Shown in pieces: positions 19,390 to 29,150 of a DNA stretch of 64,000 nucleotides. The DNA lies in the NCBI RefSeq assembly GCF_014522205.1, contig NZ_CP046884.1, positions 1,364,001 to 1,428,000 of the forward strand, given 5' to 3'. Source of the DNA: Corynebacterium poyangense (GTDB taxonomy: Bacteria; Actinomycetota; Actinomycetes; Mycobacteriales; Mycobacteriaceae). A program made the translations under genes and the position numbers. Each line of letters starts with the position of its first letter. Position 1 is the first letter of the stretch. Under the pieces are notes generated by a model that was not told the origin of the DNA, ran no database searches, and saw only the letters and a program-made list of their open reading frames with translations.

Positions 19390-21922
19390 CTTCGGGATAG
19401 GCGTGCTGAATCATCACTGCTCTGCGTGCACGATCTGTGCTTTCTACCAAAGCGCGCTGCAATGCCCTCGGGATGTCAGGGTGGGTCTTTAACCACTGAT
19501 CTACTTTGGCAACGCCGTCTTGATCTTCAGCTGGATAAAGTCCGCGAACAATAAAATTAGCCATTTCCATGGGGTGAGTCTCCCACCACGTAGAAACGTG
19601 ATTGAGGTAGTTTTCTACCCCCAATACCCTGGTGCGTTCCTCCGCAGCGGCGGCGCCGGGCATATTCCATGCCGCTAGTCCGGCGCGCAATTCATCATTA
19701 CTGAGTTCCCCTGGTTCGGTCAGCCGGGATAGTAATTCCTTTCTTCTTCCCGGTTCACAGTAGGTTGCCTGAAGGTGGCGTACTTTCCCATTCAAGGTGT
19801 TATCGCGCTGCACTTCTTCAGCTAATTCTGCTTCTCCGAAAACTCCAAGACTACGCAGGGCGCACACAATATCCCACCGCAATTTCGGCCCACGCGCTAA
19901 ATCCGGTAGAACCGCAGGGTCCAACAGAGCGCGGAGACGGGCTGGAGAATCCTCAGCATCAACCGCTCCCAGGGCACTGATATATCCAGTGAGGAAGATC
20001 CGCTGGGAGTCAGAACCTGGAACAGCTTCACTCAGAAGGTCCCGAAGATTTCGCGCCAAGATGCGTCGAACCTTGTCTTGGTGTTCTCTCGCCAGATACT
20101 TTTCCACCGCTATCCGGGTATTGTCCACGATCGTGGATAACGTGGTGGCATTTCTTTCCGCCCAGGCGTGAACACTCACCATATTCACATAATGTCGTGG
20201 CGCCAGTAGTCCCTGCCGCACCAGGTTCCACAATTGTTGCCACAGAACAGTTCTGGTCAGGTCATCCTCGATGGTCGACAGTGATTGATCTAGAAGAGCC
20301 AGATCCTGCGCCCGTGGTTGGGCAAGACAATAGGAATAAGCCTGATCATTGACCACCAAAAGACTCTGCTCAAGCTGCTCAGAATCTAGACCTGTGTCGA
20401 TCCGAGTCTCACTCCCATTGAGCTCTACATCTACTCGATGCAGTGGTTGAAGAATCCCCTTGTAGTTGTGAAACACGCTGAGGTCTAGGCGGTGTGGCCG
20501 CTGTGGGGTGCCGTGATTGTGGATCACCACGCTGCTGCCCTCGCACGTGGTCGTGAGCTGGTCTACCCCGGTGGTTTGCAACCACAGATACACCCATTGT
20601 CCCAGGTCTTTACCGCTAGCTTCGCTGAGATGATGAATAAAGTCAGCAAAGGTAGCAGTGCCGTAGGCATGATCTCGGAAGTAGTTCCGGGTAGCTTCCT
20701 GGAATACGTCATCTCCCACAAAATGCACCAGCTGCCGGAGCACTGCTGCCCCTTTGGCGTAGGTTATCCCATCAAAGTTTTGTCGAGCGGCATCAACATC
20801 GGGGATATCGGCGGCAATGGGGTGAGTGGTAGAAAGCTCATCTTGCTCAATAGCCCACGCTGTTCTAATCCCAGCGAAATTCACCCACGCATCGGTGTGC
20901 TGGGTGGTGGCGCAACTAGCAGCTGATCCCATGTATTCTGCGAAAGATTCTTTCAGCCACAGATCATCCCACCACTGAGGGGTGACATAATCCCCAAACC
21001 ACATGTGGCTCATCTCATGAAGCACAGTATTAGCTCGAGCTGCGCGTTCTGCGTCGGTAGGATCGTCGCGGAAGATGAACTTCTCGGTAAATGTCACTAG
21101 ACCAGGGTTTTCCATGGCACCGATGTTGTATTCCGGCACCAGGATGCTGTCATAGCGTTGCCAGGGATAAGCAGAGTCAAAAAGGTCACAAAACCAGCTC
21201 AATCCGCCGGTGGTCAGCGTCAAGAAGTCTTCGGCGTCCAGGTACTCGCGCATACTGTGGCGGCACCACACCCCCACCTCAATGGTGTTTCCCGAGCGCT
21301 GATCATGCCACGTCGTTTGTTCTCCCACATAGGGCCCGGCGGCAAAGGCGGTGAGATAACTAGATAACGGCGGCGTGGAGTCAAAATACGTTCGACGTCT
21401 CCCGCGGTCCAGATCCTCCTGACGCAGCGGATTGGCGTTGGCAAAAACTCGCCACGTAGTAGGAGCGCTGATACTTAGCGAGACCCTGGCTTTGAGGTCA
21501 GGTTGTTCAAAGCACGGGAATATTCTTCGTGCATCGGAAGGTTCGCAGTGGGAATAAAGATAGGTGTCATCGCCGTCGTGGAACCGGTGTAATCCTTGTC
21601 CCGTCCGAGAATAACGAGATAACCCCTGAATTTCGATCTCGTTGACCTGCCCAACCCGTAAATTTTCGAGGTGGATTCGCCCTTCAGAGTGTGCCGCATG
21701 GGGGTCTTGGCGTTGTCCATTAATCCACAATTCCGAGAGTTTCCCCAGATAGTCGAGGTGAGTGCTGGAGGCCTCGCTGGAAAACTTCCAGGTGGCATGC
21801 ACTGGGAAAAAATCATCCCCCTCAGCTGCCCGGTGAAGATCGAGGTGCAGCTGAAGGGAAAGGTCGTGAATATTCTGGGTGCGGTTTTCGCACTCCGCGC
21901 GAGAAATGGTGGACTCAGACAT
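19382..21922 (-). CDS. pepN: aminopeptidase N (M1 family)
   Basis: A metallopeptidase of about 846 residues that removes N-terminal amino acids from peptides. It has the exopeptidase motif YNIGAMENPG and the zinc motif HEMSHMWFG, with the third ligand in LWLKESFAEYMG. The C-terminal ERAP1-like helical domain is present. ATG at 21922 is preferred because family N-termini align there and GGTGG precedes it; an in-frame ATG at 21934 would add four residues. No signal peptide is seen, so it should be cytoplasmic. Confidence 0.94.
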   Translation of the reverse strand: MSESTISRAECENRTQNIHDLSLQLHLDLHRAAEGDDFFPVHATWKFSSEASSTHLDYLGKLSELWINGQRQDPHAAHSEGRIHLENLRVGQVNEIEIQGLSRYSRTGQGLHRFHDGDDTYLYSHCEPSDARRIFPCFEQPDLKARVSLSISAPTTWRVFANANPLRQEDLDRGRRRTYFDSTPPLSSYLTAFAAGPYVGEQTTWHDQRSGNTIEVGVWCRHSMREYLDAEDFLTLTTGGLSWFCDLFDSAYPWQRYDSILVPEYNIGAMENPGLVTFTEKFIFRDDPTDAERAARANTVLHEMSHMWFGDYVTPQWWDDLWLKESFAEYMGSAASCATTQHTDAWVNFAGIRTAWAIEQDELSTTHPIAADIPDVDAARQNFDGITYAKGAAVLRQLVHFVGDDVFQEATRNYFRDHAYGTATFADFIHHLSEASGKDLGQWVYLWLQTTGVDQLTTTCEGSSVVIHNHGTPQRPHRLDLSVFHNYKGILQPLHRVDVELNGSETRIDTGLDSEQLEQSLLVVNDQAYSYCLAQPRAQDLALLDQSLSTIEDDLTRTVLWQQLWNLVRQGLLAPRHYVNMVSVHAWAERNATTLSTIVDNTRIAVEKYLAREHQDKVRRILARNLRDLLSEAVPGSDSQRIFLTGYISALGAVDAEDSPARLRALLDPAVLPDLARGPKLRWDIVCALRSLGVFGEAELAEEVQRDNTLNGKVRHLQATYCEPGRRKELLSRLTEPGELSNDELRAGLAAWNMPGAAAAEERTRVLGVENYLNHVSTWWETHPMEMANFIVRGLYPAEDQDGVAKVDQWLKTHPDIPRALQRALVESTDRARRAVMIQHAYPEGE

Positions 21923-21952
21923 GGTTGCCACCATAGTCGTTTTTGCCGAGGC

Positions 21953-22450
21953 TTAGTTTAGCGCTGCGATTGCTGAATCATAGTCAGGTTCGGTGGTTAT
22001 TTCATCGACCAACTGGGTGTAGGAAACCTTGCCGGTTTCGTCAATAACGACGACACTGCGCGCTAAGAGACCAGCTAGCGGGGAGCCTTCGAGGACAACT
22101 CCAAAATCTTTCCCGAAAGTCGAACGGAATGCGGAGGCTGCTGTGACGTTCTCAATTCCTTCTGCGGCGCAGAATCGAGCAAGAGCAAAAGGCAGGTCTT
22201 GGGAAACACACACCACGGTGGTGTTGTCGAGCGCAGCGGCGCGTTCATTAAACTGTCGAACCGACGTCGCACACACCCCGGTATCGACCGAAGGGAAGAT
22301 ATTGAGGATGATCCGTCGCCCCGCTAAATCTGCCGAGCGTACTGCGGAAAGGTCAACGCCAACTAAATCAAATTCGGGAGCCTGGGAACCCACCTCAGGA
22401 AGGTTTCCGCTCGTGGATGTTTCTTCTCCTTGAAAATGTGTTTGAGCCAT
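21953..22450 (-). CDS. tpx: thiol peroxidase
   Basis: A 165-residue atypical 2-Cys peroxiredoxin that reduces peroxides with thioredoxin. The peroxidatic cysteine is in [14 protein letters not shown] (about residue 60) and the resolving cysteine in [14 protein letters not shown] (about 94). ATG at 22450 gives the usual family length; an upstream in-frame ATG would add four residues. It is divergent from the cyclophilin gene. Confidence 0.94.
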   Translation of the reverse strand: MAQTHFQGEETSTSGNLPEVGSQAPEFDLVGVDLSAVRSADLAGRRIILNIFPSVDTGVCATSVRQFNERAAALDNTTVVCVSQDLPFALARFCAAEGIENVTAASAFRSTFGKDFGVVLEGSPLAGLLARSVVVIDETGKVSYTQLVDEITTEPDYDSAIAALN

Positions 22451-22582
22451 GTGGACTACCATAATCGCTTTCTGCGTGATGCGTCAGACAGACGGTGCCG
22501 GGGCAAGGTAAACTAACCGGGGTCGTGGTTAAAACGGACCTAGCCTGGGTACCTCAGGTTTGTTGGGAAGAAAGGGTTTATT

Positions 22583-23431
22583 GTGAGCAGCAATAAACAG
22601 CGCGGTGATGCTGCGCTGAAGAAGCTGGAAAAAGAATTACATGCACGAGACCGTGCTGAAAAATCCGGCCCGGTTAAGGTGGCGGTTCTCGCTCTAGCTG
22701 CAATTTTGGTGATTGCTGGCGGAATTTGGTACCTCGCGACTCGAGACTCTGAGGAATCCACCACCGCTTCAGATACGGAAACCTCATCAACTCCTGACAC
22801 TCCGGATGCCCCGGTACTTAACTTAGCTCGAAGCCAACCGCTTCCAGAAACCGTCAGCTGTGATTACCCCGATGCTGAACAAGCTGCACGAGAGGTTTCT
22901 AAACCAGCAACCAAAGATGTTTCTGCCCGCGGAACAGTCAAAGTAAATCTAGATACCAACCAGGGCCCCATCGGGATGGAATTGGACCGCAGTGTCGCCC
23001 CTTGTGCGGTCAACGCCATTGAGCATCTTGCCAAAGAAAAATTCTTCGACAACACGGTATGCCATCGTTTAACAACGAGCGGAATTTTCGTTCTCCAGTG
23101 CGGGGATCCCACCGGCAAAGGCACGGGCGGTCCTGGTTTCCGCTTCGCTAATGAATATCCCGCCACGGACACGGAGGGGTCTCAGCAAACGGTCACCTAC
23201 CCGCGCGGAACCATCGCGATGGCTCATTCCCAGCAAAAAGACTCTAATGGTTCCCAGTTCTTTTTGAACTACCAGGACTCCACGCTCCCACCGGACTATA
23301 CCTACTTTGGGAAAATTGATGACCAAGGTTTAGCCACCCTTGACGCCATTGCTGCACACGGAGTTCAAGGCGGTCAAACTGATGGTGCTCCCAGTGAAGA
23401 GGTTCGGATTAAAACTGCGACGGTGAGCTAA
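22583..23431 (+). CDS. membrane-anchored cyclophilin-type peptidyl-prolyl isomerase
   Basis: A 282-residue protein. A charged cytoplasmic N-terminus is followed by one transmembrane segment (about residues 32-50), a Ser/Thr/Asp-rich linker and a cyclophilin domain (about 110-282) with FFDNTVCHRLTTSG and GSQFFLNYQD motifs. It probably assists folding of exported proteins at the outer face of the membrane. The start is GTG at 22583 after a purine-rich GGGAAGAAAGGG. A hairpin terminator follows. Confidence 0.9.
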   Translation: MSSNKQRGDAALKKLEKELHARDRAEKSGPVKVAVLALAAILVIAGGIWYLATRDSEESTTASDTETSSTPDTPDAPVLNLARSQPLPETVSCDYPDAEQAAREVSKPATKDVSARGTVKVNLDTNQGPIGMELDRSVAPCAVNAIEHLAKEKFFDNTVCHRLTTSGIFVLQCGDPTGKGTGGPGFRFANEYPATDTEGSQQTVTYPRGTIAMAHSQQKDSNGSQFFLNYQDSTLPPDYTYFGKIDDQGLATLDAIAAHGVQGGQTDGAPSEEVRIKTATVS

Positions 23432-23470
23432 ACCACGCACGGTGTGACGTCGAATTTCTTTTTATCCCCG

Positions 23471-23497
23471 CCCTGCTGAGGTATTTCCTCAGCAGGG
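23471..23497. terminator. hairpin between convergent cyclophilin and rel genes
   Basis: CCCTGCTGAGG and CCTCAGCAGGG form a perfect 11-bp stem with a 5-nt loop. The following sequence has only scattered Ts (TGTTGCTAT) on the plus strand and none on the minus strand, so termination efficiency is uncertain, but the position between convergent genes fits. Confidence 0.6.
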
Positions 23498-23502
23498 TGT
23501 TG

Positions 23503-25782
23503 CTATGCGGTGACCCGATAAACGTCAAAAACGCCTTCGGTATTCCTTAAGGTGGTCATGAGCGAACCAAGCTGCTTGGTATCCGACACCGAGAAGGTGA
23601 ATCTGATAGTCGCAATACGATCATCAGCAGCATGAGAATTCATTGCGGTAACCGGTACTTTCATGTCATTGATGATCCTGGTGAGTTCGAAAAGTAACCC
23701 ATTGCGATCCAACGCCTCGATTTGCAAAGTAGCGTTAAAAGCCCCGCTTGAATCAGTTAATGCCCAGGAAACTTGGATAATTCGGGCCGGCTCTTCCTGG
23801 AGTTTTGCCGCATTGGTGCAATCTGTGCGGTGCACCGACACTCCGCCTCCGCGAGTAACAAAGCCAAAAATTTCATCACCGGGAACCGGTTGACAGCATT
23901 TAGCTAATTTAGCCATGACATCAGGGCTGCCCTCCACCAAGATTCCGGTGTCGCTGTGTTGGGCGCGAGCCTTTGAGTCAACTAATTCCGATAGCGGAGT
24001 ACGATCTACCAGCTCATCTTCGGCTTCTTCTTGATCACCGAAAATCGCCATGAGACGGTTTCCAACATGTTGAGCCGATACTCCCCCGGAGCCAATAGCA
24101 GTATAAAGAGAGTCGACGTCAGCATAGTGCAACTCAGTAGCGACGGCTTTCATCGACTGAGCAGTAAATAGCCTGTGCATTGGTAAACCGCTGCGCTGAA
24201 CTTCTGCAGCTAAAGCATCACGTCCAGCTTCGAGATGTTCTTCGCGACGTTCCCGCGCAAACCACTGCCTAATCTTTGCTTTTGCGCGAGGTGACACCAC
24301 AAAGTTTTGCCAATCCCGGCTCGGACCAGAATTAGTATCCTTTGAGGTGAAGATCTCTACCCGGTCACCCGATTTCAGTTCCGTTTCCAGCGCCACCAGT
24401 TTTCCATTTATTTTTGCCCCAATACAGCGATGCCCTACCTCAGTATGAACCGCGTAGGCAAAATCCACTGGTGTGGAATGCGCCGGCAAGTTCATGACGT
24501 CGCCTTTAGGGGTAAAAACAAAGATTTGTTTGGCAGTGAGGTCAAAACGCAGCGAATCTAAAAACTCATTAGGATCAGCTGCTTCCTTTTGCCAATCAAG
24601 CAGCTGCCGCATCCACGCCATTTGATCTACTTCAGCTTTATCACCTGAATGAGATCCTTTGGTTTCCTTGTAGCGCCAGTGCGCGGCTATGCCGAACTCC
24701 GCGTTATAGTGCATCTCTTGGGTGCGGACCTGCACCTCCAACGGACGCCCCCCAGGAACCATGACAGACGTGTGGAGAGACTGATAAACACCGAATCGAG
24801 GCGCAGAAATATAATCTTTAAATCGTCCAGGGAGCGCATTATATAAGGCGTGAACAACCCCAATTGCCGCATAGCAATCATTGACGTTCTCCGTCAAGAT
24901 TCTAATTCCTACGAGGTCGAAGATTTCATCAAATTCCCGACCTTTCACAATCATTTTTTGGTAAATAGACCAATAATGCTTCGGTCGCCCTTGAACCTCA
25001 GCGACAATATTATTTTCTTTTAGCGATGCGGTAACTTGTTCAATAATTTCTGAGAGGTACCGATCCCGAGACGGTGCTCGGTCTGCCACGAGCCGAACAA
25101 TTTCTTCATACTTTTTGGGATAGAGAATAGCGAAGGACAAATCCTCGAGTTCCCACTTCACATTCGCCATCCCCAAGCGATGAGCTAGCGGAGCAATCAC
25201 CTCCAGAGTTTGCCGGGCTTTCTTCGCCTGTTTCTCCGGAGGAAGAAAACGCATAGTGCGCATGTTGTGCAAGCGATCAGCAACCTTAATAACCAAAACC
25301 CTGGGATCCTGACTCATCGCCACGATCATCTTCCGGATCGTTTCAGCCTCAGCCGCCGCCCCTAGCGCAACCTTATCTAATTTAGTGACACCATCAACCA
25401 GACGTGCTACTTCTTCGCCGAACTCTGCCGTGAGTTGTTCCAAAGAATAATCAGTATCCTCTACCGTGTCATGCAAAAGAGCAGCCACCAAGGTGGTGGT
25501 ATCCATACCTATTTCTGCAGCAATCGTCGCAACCGCTAAAGGATGAGTGATATAGGGGTCTCCCGATTTCCGAAATACGCCTTCATGGAGACGTTCTGCA
25601 GTGTTATAGGCGCGTTCCAATAAGGCTGCGTCAGCGCGCGGATGGAATTCCCGATGGATACTTAAAAGCGGATCTAAGACAGGGTTAATTCTGGTCCGAG
25701 ACCCCGTCAGAGAACGGGCTAACCTGGCGGACATACTGCGCACCCCCACTGAGGAGCGCTGCCGATTCTTATCCAGAGTCAT
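23503..25782 (-). CDS. rel: bifunctional (p)ppGpp synthetase/hydrolase
   Basis: A 759-residue RSH enzyme that makes and degrades the alarmone (p)ppGpp. Domains in order: HD hydrolase ([12 protein letters not shown] near residue 107), synthetase ([20 protein letters not shown] near 286), TGS ([27 protein letters not shown] near 416), a zinc-finger/helical region ([21 protein letters not shown] near 632) and a C-terminal ACT domain. Gene order dciAE-apt-rel matches that known in C. glutamicum. The frame is intact and both catalytic regions look functional. Confidence 0.96.
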   Translation of the reverse strand: MTLDKNRQRSSVGVRSMSARLARSLTGSRTRINPVLDPLLSIHREFHPRADAALLERAYNTAERLHEGVFRKSGDPYITHPLAVATIAAEIGMDTTTLVAALLHDTVEDTDYSLEQLTAEFGEEVARLVDGVTKLDKVALGAAAEAETIRKMIVAMSQDPRVLVIKVADRLHNMRTMRFLPPEKQAKKARQTLEVIAPLAHRLGMANVKWELEDLSFAILYPKKYEEIVRLVADRAPSRDRYLSEIIEQVTASLKENNIVAEVQGRPKHYWSIYQKMIVKGREFDEIFDLVGIRILTENVNDCYAAIGVVHALYNALPGRFKDYISAPRFGVYQSLHTSVMVPGGRPLEVQVRTQEMHYNAEFGIAAHWRYKETKGSHSGDKAEVDQMAWMRQLLDWQKEAADPNEFLDSLRFDLTAKQIFVFTPKGDVMNLPAHSTPVDFAYAVHTEVGHRCIGAKINGKLVALETELKSGDRVEIFTSKDTNSGPSRDWQNFVVSPRAKAKIRQWFARERREEHLEAGRDALAAEVQRSGLPMHRLFTAQSMKAVATELHYADVDSLYTAIGSGGVSAQHVGNRLMAIFGDQEEAEDELVDRTPLSELVDSKARAQHSDTGILVEGSPDVMAKLAKCCQPVPGDEIFGFVTRGGGVSVHRTDCTNAAKLQEEPARIIQVSWALTDSSGAFNATLQIEALDRNGLLFELTRIINDMKVPVTAMNSHAADDRIATIRFTFSVSDTKQLGSLMTTLRNTEGVFDVYRVTA

Positions 25783-25826
25783 TGAATGCCACGTCCTTTC
25801 TCTCGGACTAATCCAAGCCGGTTCCC

Positions 25827-26384
25827 CTATTGTTCCCTAGGCTGCTCATTAATCACAATGAGGGGTGAGCCTTCGAGTTTTTCCCGCCCGCCAAGACCAG
25901 CCACTTCCAGCACCACAACATTGCCAACGACCTCACCGCCGCAATTCTCAATCAGTTGTCGGGCTGCCACTAACGTTCCCCCGGTGGCTAAAACATCATC
26001 AACCAGCACTATTTTCTGCCCCTGAAGCGGGATACCCTCAGCCGGAATTTCTAGTGCCGCTGTGCCATATTCCAAGGAATACTCCTGGCTAAAAACAGGC
26101 GGCGGCAATTTCCCTTTTTTACGGATCGCTAAAATTCCTAGCCCTAGACGATGAGCTACTGCTGATCCAAGAAGAAATCCCCGGGCATCTAATCCTCCGA
26201 TCATTTCTGCCCCCATCATGCGGGCAGCGTCCGCTAATTCTTTAATGATGAGATGGAATGCGTCCGCATCTGCTAAAACCGGGGTGAGATCTTCAAATAA
26301 TACGCCCTCCGTAGGAAAATCCTGGACATAGCGCATCTTTTCAGCAAGCGCATGGCGGGCATCACGGTAGATATTCTTAGCCAC
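25827..26384 (-). CDS. apt: adenine phosphoribosyltransferase
   Basis: A 185-residue purine-salvage enzyme that converts adenine and PRPP to AMP. The PRPP-binding motif is [14 protein letters not shown] (about residues 128-141), and [14 protein letters not shown] and [10 protein letters not shown] match the family. It lies 44 nt upstream of rel, downstream of dciAE, so purine salvage and alarmone metabolism probably share a transcript. Confidence 0.95.
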   Translation of the reverse strand: MAKNIYRDARHALAEKMRYVQDFPTEGVLFEDLTPVLADADAFHLIIKELADAARMMGAEMIGGLDARGFLLGSAVAHRLGLGILAIRKKGKLPPPVFSQEYSLEYGTAALEIPAEGIPLQGQKIVLVDDVLATGGTLVAARQLIENCGGEVVGNVVVLEVAGLGGREKLEGSPLIVINEQPREQ

Positions 26385-26431
26385 GTGATCTCTTCCTCTT
26401 TTACTAATCTTTAGTGGAGCACAGTATGTGA

Positions 26432-28018
26432 TTATGGGGTGGCTTTAAGCTGCCACCGGTCCATGTTCCACCCGATCCCAGCAGGTCCGGTGTACACCAC
26501 CACGTTACCTATTCGATGATCGATAGCGAAGCTGCGGGGTTCAGCAGCTAAGGGAATAGTCACAATATTCTTCCATAACGCCTGCTCAGTTTTAAGAATC
26601 TCATTTTGCCGCCCGGGATCCGCGGGCTCAAGGTCTACATTATTTTGGGGATCTACGGGTGACAGGAAAGCATCGACAAATCCTTCTTCGGGATTGCGGG
26701 CATCCACCAAATCGGCCAGCGTGGTGTCAGCAGTAGACACATCTTCCACCGTAATTCCCTGCGTTTTGCAGGATTCCCCTAGCGCTTGCACCATTGCTTG
26801 ATAGCGCTTATTGGGACCGTGATAGGCAAGCCTAATGGTTTTGCCACTGAGATCCGCGTGGTTTTGTACATAGCCCGGTATCTCTGGAGCTATTGCCTGG
26901 CTGATCCGAGGATAAAGAGGATCGGGCTGAGATACCACTCGGGTATTCACTGGCGGAACTTGCACCCCGGCATTATCGGACGAGGCTTTCGCGACGGCAG
27001 CGTTATCAATACAAGCAGCTAAGGCTCGACGCGCAGTCACCTCAGCAAACACTCCACCACTGGCCAGCGTTAGGGTATCGGTTCTTTCTCCCACCACGCT
27101 TTTCTGCTCTAAAGGTTGAGTATTGTCTTGGCCGAGGAAGTCGTCGAGATTCCCGTCGAGCACATCACCAACGATGGCCGCACTGGCGTTGTGAGAGGCT
27201 TGCTCACTGTTCCTGGGACGAAAAGTCAAGGAGTCAAGCTTCGGCGGATTTCCGTAGTACTGCGGGTTGGCTTCTACATGGATATCTCCAGAATCAGTGA
27301 CTGCAGTAATGTGATAAGGACCGAAAGAGACCTGCAGTTCTGGATCAAAATGAGCTACATCAAAACCATGGCGCCAGACTTCAGCAATCGGGGCTAGCGT
27401 TGCTTTATCAAAAGACTTCAGAGCTTTCACCGCGGTTGGGGTATCCACATTCGCGCGCTCGACAATTTTGTGGAAAGGCAATACAGTGCCAGGGCCAAAA
27501 AATTCCCTCCACCGCTGGCCGTAGCCTTCTTCAAAGTGCACGGTGAATGTTTTAGAGCCCGGTTCGCAGTCTAGGGACTCAGCGTGTTGATACAGCGGCA
27601 GGTGCGAACCAAAAAGACTCGGCATCACCGCCGCGATGAAGGCCAAAAGATAGTCCTCGCAGTTTAGTGGTTGACCATCGGAATATACCGCAGCGGGGTT
27701 AATGGTGTAGCGAACTTGCAGTTTCGGGCCGGGAATGGCCTCGGCACTGATCACATCAGTGTTGGGAAGGAGCTGTCCGCCGGGGCCAGAAATCATTGCT
27801 CCAGGAAAGATTCGGGCAGAAAGAAGTGAGGCATCCGTCGAAACACCTTCCGCGCTGGCCGCGTTGGTGCTCAGGACCGCGCGGTGGGTCAGATAAACCA
27901 CATCGCTATCGGCGTCGTTACTGATGTTGTCTAAGGCTTGACAAGCACCTAGTCCTAAAGCCAGGAGAGTGCTCAGGATAATAGCCCCCGCCCGAGAGCT
28001 AAGTTCACGAACCCACAT
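26432..28018 (-). CDS. dciAE: lipoprotein substrate-binding protein, family 5 (DciAE-like)
   Basis: A 528-residue extracytoplasmic solute-binding protein of the peptide/nickel (DppA/OppA) family. It begins with a lipoprotein signal ending in the lipobox LGAC (cysteine about residue 26). No permease or ATPase gene is adjacent. In C. glutamicum a gene named dciAE occupies the same place between secF and apt. The sequence between [19 protein letters not shown] and the C-terminus is typical of the fold, though the protein is divergent. It may bind peptides for a permease encoded elsewhere or have another role. The start is ATG at 28018 without a good Shine-Dalgarno. Confidence 0.83.
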   Translation of the reverse strand: MWVRELSSRAGAIILSTLLALGLGACQALDNISNDADSDVVYLTHRAVLSTNAASAEGVSTDASLLSARIFPGAMISGPGGQLLPNTDVISAEAIPGPKLQVRYTINPAAVYSDGQPLNCEDYLLAFIAAVMPSLFGSHLPLYQHAESLDCEPGSKTFTVHFEEGYGQRWREFFGPGTVLPFHKIVERANVDTPTAVKALKSFDKATLAPIAEVWRHGFDVAHFDPELQVSFGPYHITAVTDSGDIHVEANPQYYGNPPKLDSLTFRPRNSEQASHNASAAIVGDVLDGNLDDFLGQDNTQPLEQKSVVGERTDTLTLASGGVFAEVTARRALAACIDNAAVAKASSDNAGVQVPPVNTRVVSQPDPLYPRISQAIAPEIPGYVQNHADLSGKTIRLAYHGPNKRYQAMVQALGESCKTQGITVEDVSTADTTLADLVDARNPEEGFVDAFLSPVDPQNNVDLEPADPGRQNEILKTEQALWKNIVTIPLAAEPRSFAIDHRIGNVVVYTGPAGIGWNMDRWQLKATP

Positions 28019-28034
28019 GCTCTATAACTATGCT

Positions 28035-29150
28035 TTAAGACCGGTGCGGACGCCAACTTGCCCCTGGGCTTCGGTGAGAACCGCTTGGGCCCCCTATTTT
28101 TGCCGCAGGGGTTGGGGCTGACTCATCAGAATGGCTTTCCTCATCATCGCCCTGGTCTTCTTCTGGACTTAGTCCTTGGCGGACGCGCTCTACCGCACGA
28201 TTATGCGCCTTAATATCTTTTCGTCGATTCTCCAAGGTCACCAAGAGTGGGGTGGCGAGGAAGATAGAGGAGAAAACACCTTCAATAACACCAATTAACT
28301 GGATCAGCGCCAGGTCCTTTAAGGTTCCTACCCCAAGTAACCACACCGCAACCACCATCAAAGCCAGGATGGGGAGAGCAGAAATGACCGAGGTGGAGAT
28401 TGACCTCATCAGGGTTTGGTTCACTGCCAAGTTAACTTGCTCAGCGAAAGTTCGACGGTGAGAATCCAGCAATCCAGCGGTATTTTCTCGAACTTTGTCG
28501 AACACGATGACGGTGTCGTAGATCGAGAATGATAAGACGGTGAGCAAACCGATAACCGTGGCGGGTGAAACCTCAAACCCGAACAGGGCGTAAATTCCCG
28601 CAATAACAATCGCGTCGACGAGCAAGGCCACCATACCGGCTATGGCCATAGTTCTTTGAAGGCGCAAAGTGATGTAGATGAAAACCAAGACCAAGAATAC
28701 TGCAACAGCTAACAGCATTCTCTCGGTGATCGTCGACCCCCAGGATTCGGATACCGTGGAGTCACCGATCACATCAGGGCTTGCCTGACCAGCGGCATCT
28801 TCTGGGTGGTAGGCGTCGTAGATAGCTTGGCGAGCACTATTGATTTGATCCTCACTCAACCGCTCGCTGTTGATTTCAAGGACACGCGAATCTCCCGCTC
28901 CCACAATTTGGGTGAGTTCTGGGGTGACACCCGTGGCGTTGATGAACGTGTCTTGGACTTCGTTGGTAACTAGATTGCCCGCTGGCATAGAGATCCGGGT
29001 TCCGCCTTCGAAGTCAATACTCAAGCTGAAACCGCGAATCGCGATGGCAAGCAAGGAGATAACAATACACGTCAACGTGATGATGTACCACAACCGGCTA
29101 CGTCCAACAACATTCACTCCGCCGGTGCCGGTATATAAGCTTTTCTTCAT
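28035..29150 (-). CDS. secF: protein translocase subunit SecF
   Basis: A 371-residue RND-type membrane protein that with SecD uses the proton motive force to support Sec export. Six membrane segments are expected: one near residues 17-38, then the periplasmic loop opened by SIDFEGGTRISMP, and five from about 136 onward. The C-terminal cytoplasmic tail is long, acidic and then proline/serine-rich (SHSDESAPTPAAK), as in other corynebacteria. The start overlaps the secD stop by 1 nt. Confidence 0.95.
   Translation of the reverse strand: MKKSLYTGTGGVNVVGRSRLWYIITLTCIVISLLAIAIRGFSLSIDFEGGTRISMPAGNLVTNEVQDTFINATGVTPELTQIVGAGDSRVLEINSERLSEDQINSARQAIYDAYHPEDAAGQASPDVIGDSTVSESWGSTITERMLLAVAVFLVLVFIYITLRLQRTMAIAGMVALLVDAIVIAGIYALFGFEVSPATVIGLLTVLSFSIYDTVIVFDKVRENTAGLLDSHRRTFAEQVNLAVNQTLMRSISTSVISALPILALMVVAVWLLGVGTLKDLALIQLIGVIEGVFSSIFLATPLLVTLENRRKDIKAHNRAVERVRQGLSPEEDQGDDEESHSDESAPTPAAKIGGPSGSHRSPGASWRPHRS

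Noticed and set aside
22544..22560. Near-palindrome CCTGGGTACCTCAGG before the cyclophilin gene
   Set aside because: The arms are short and imperfect and no matching promoter geometry was found; too weak to call an operator.
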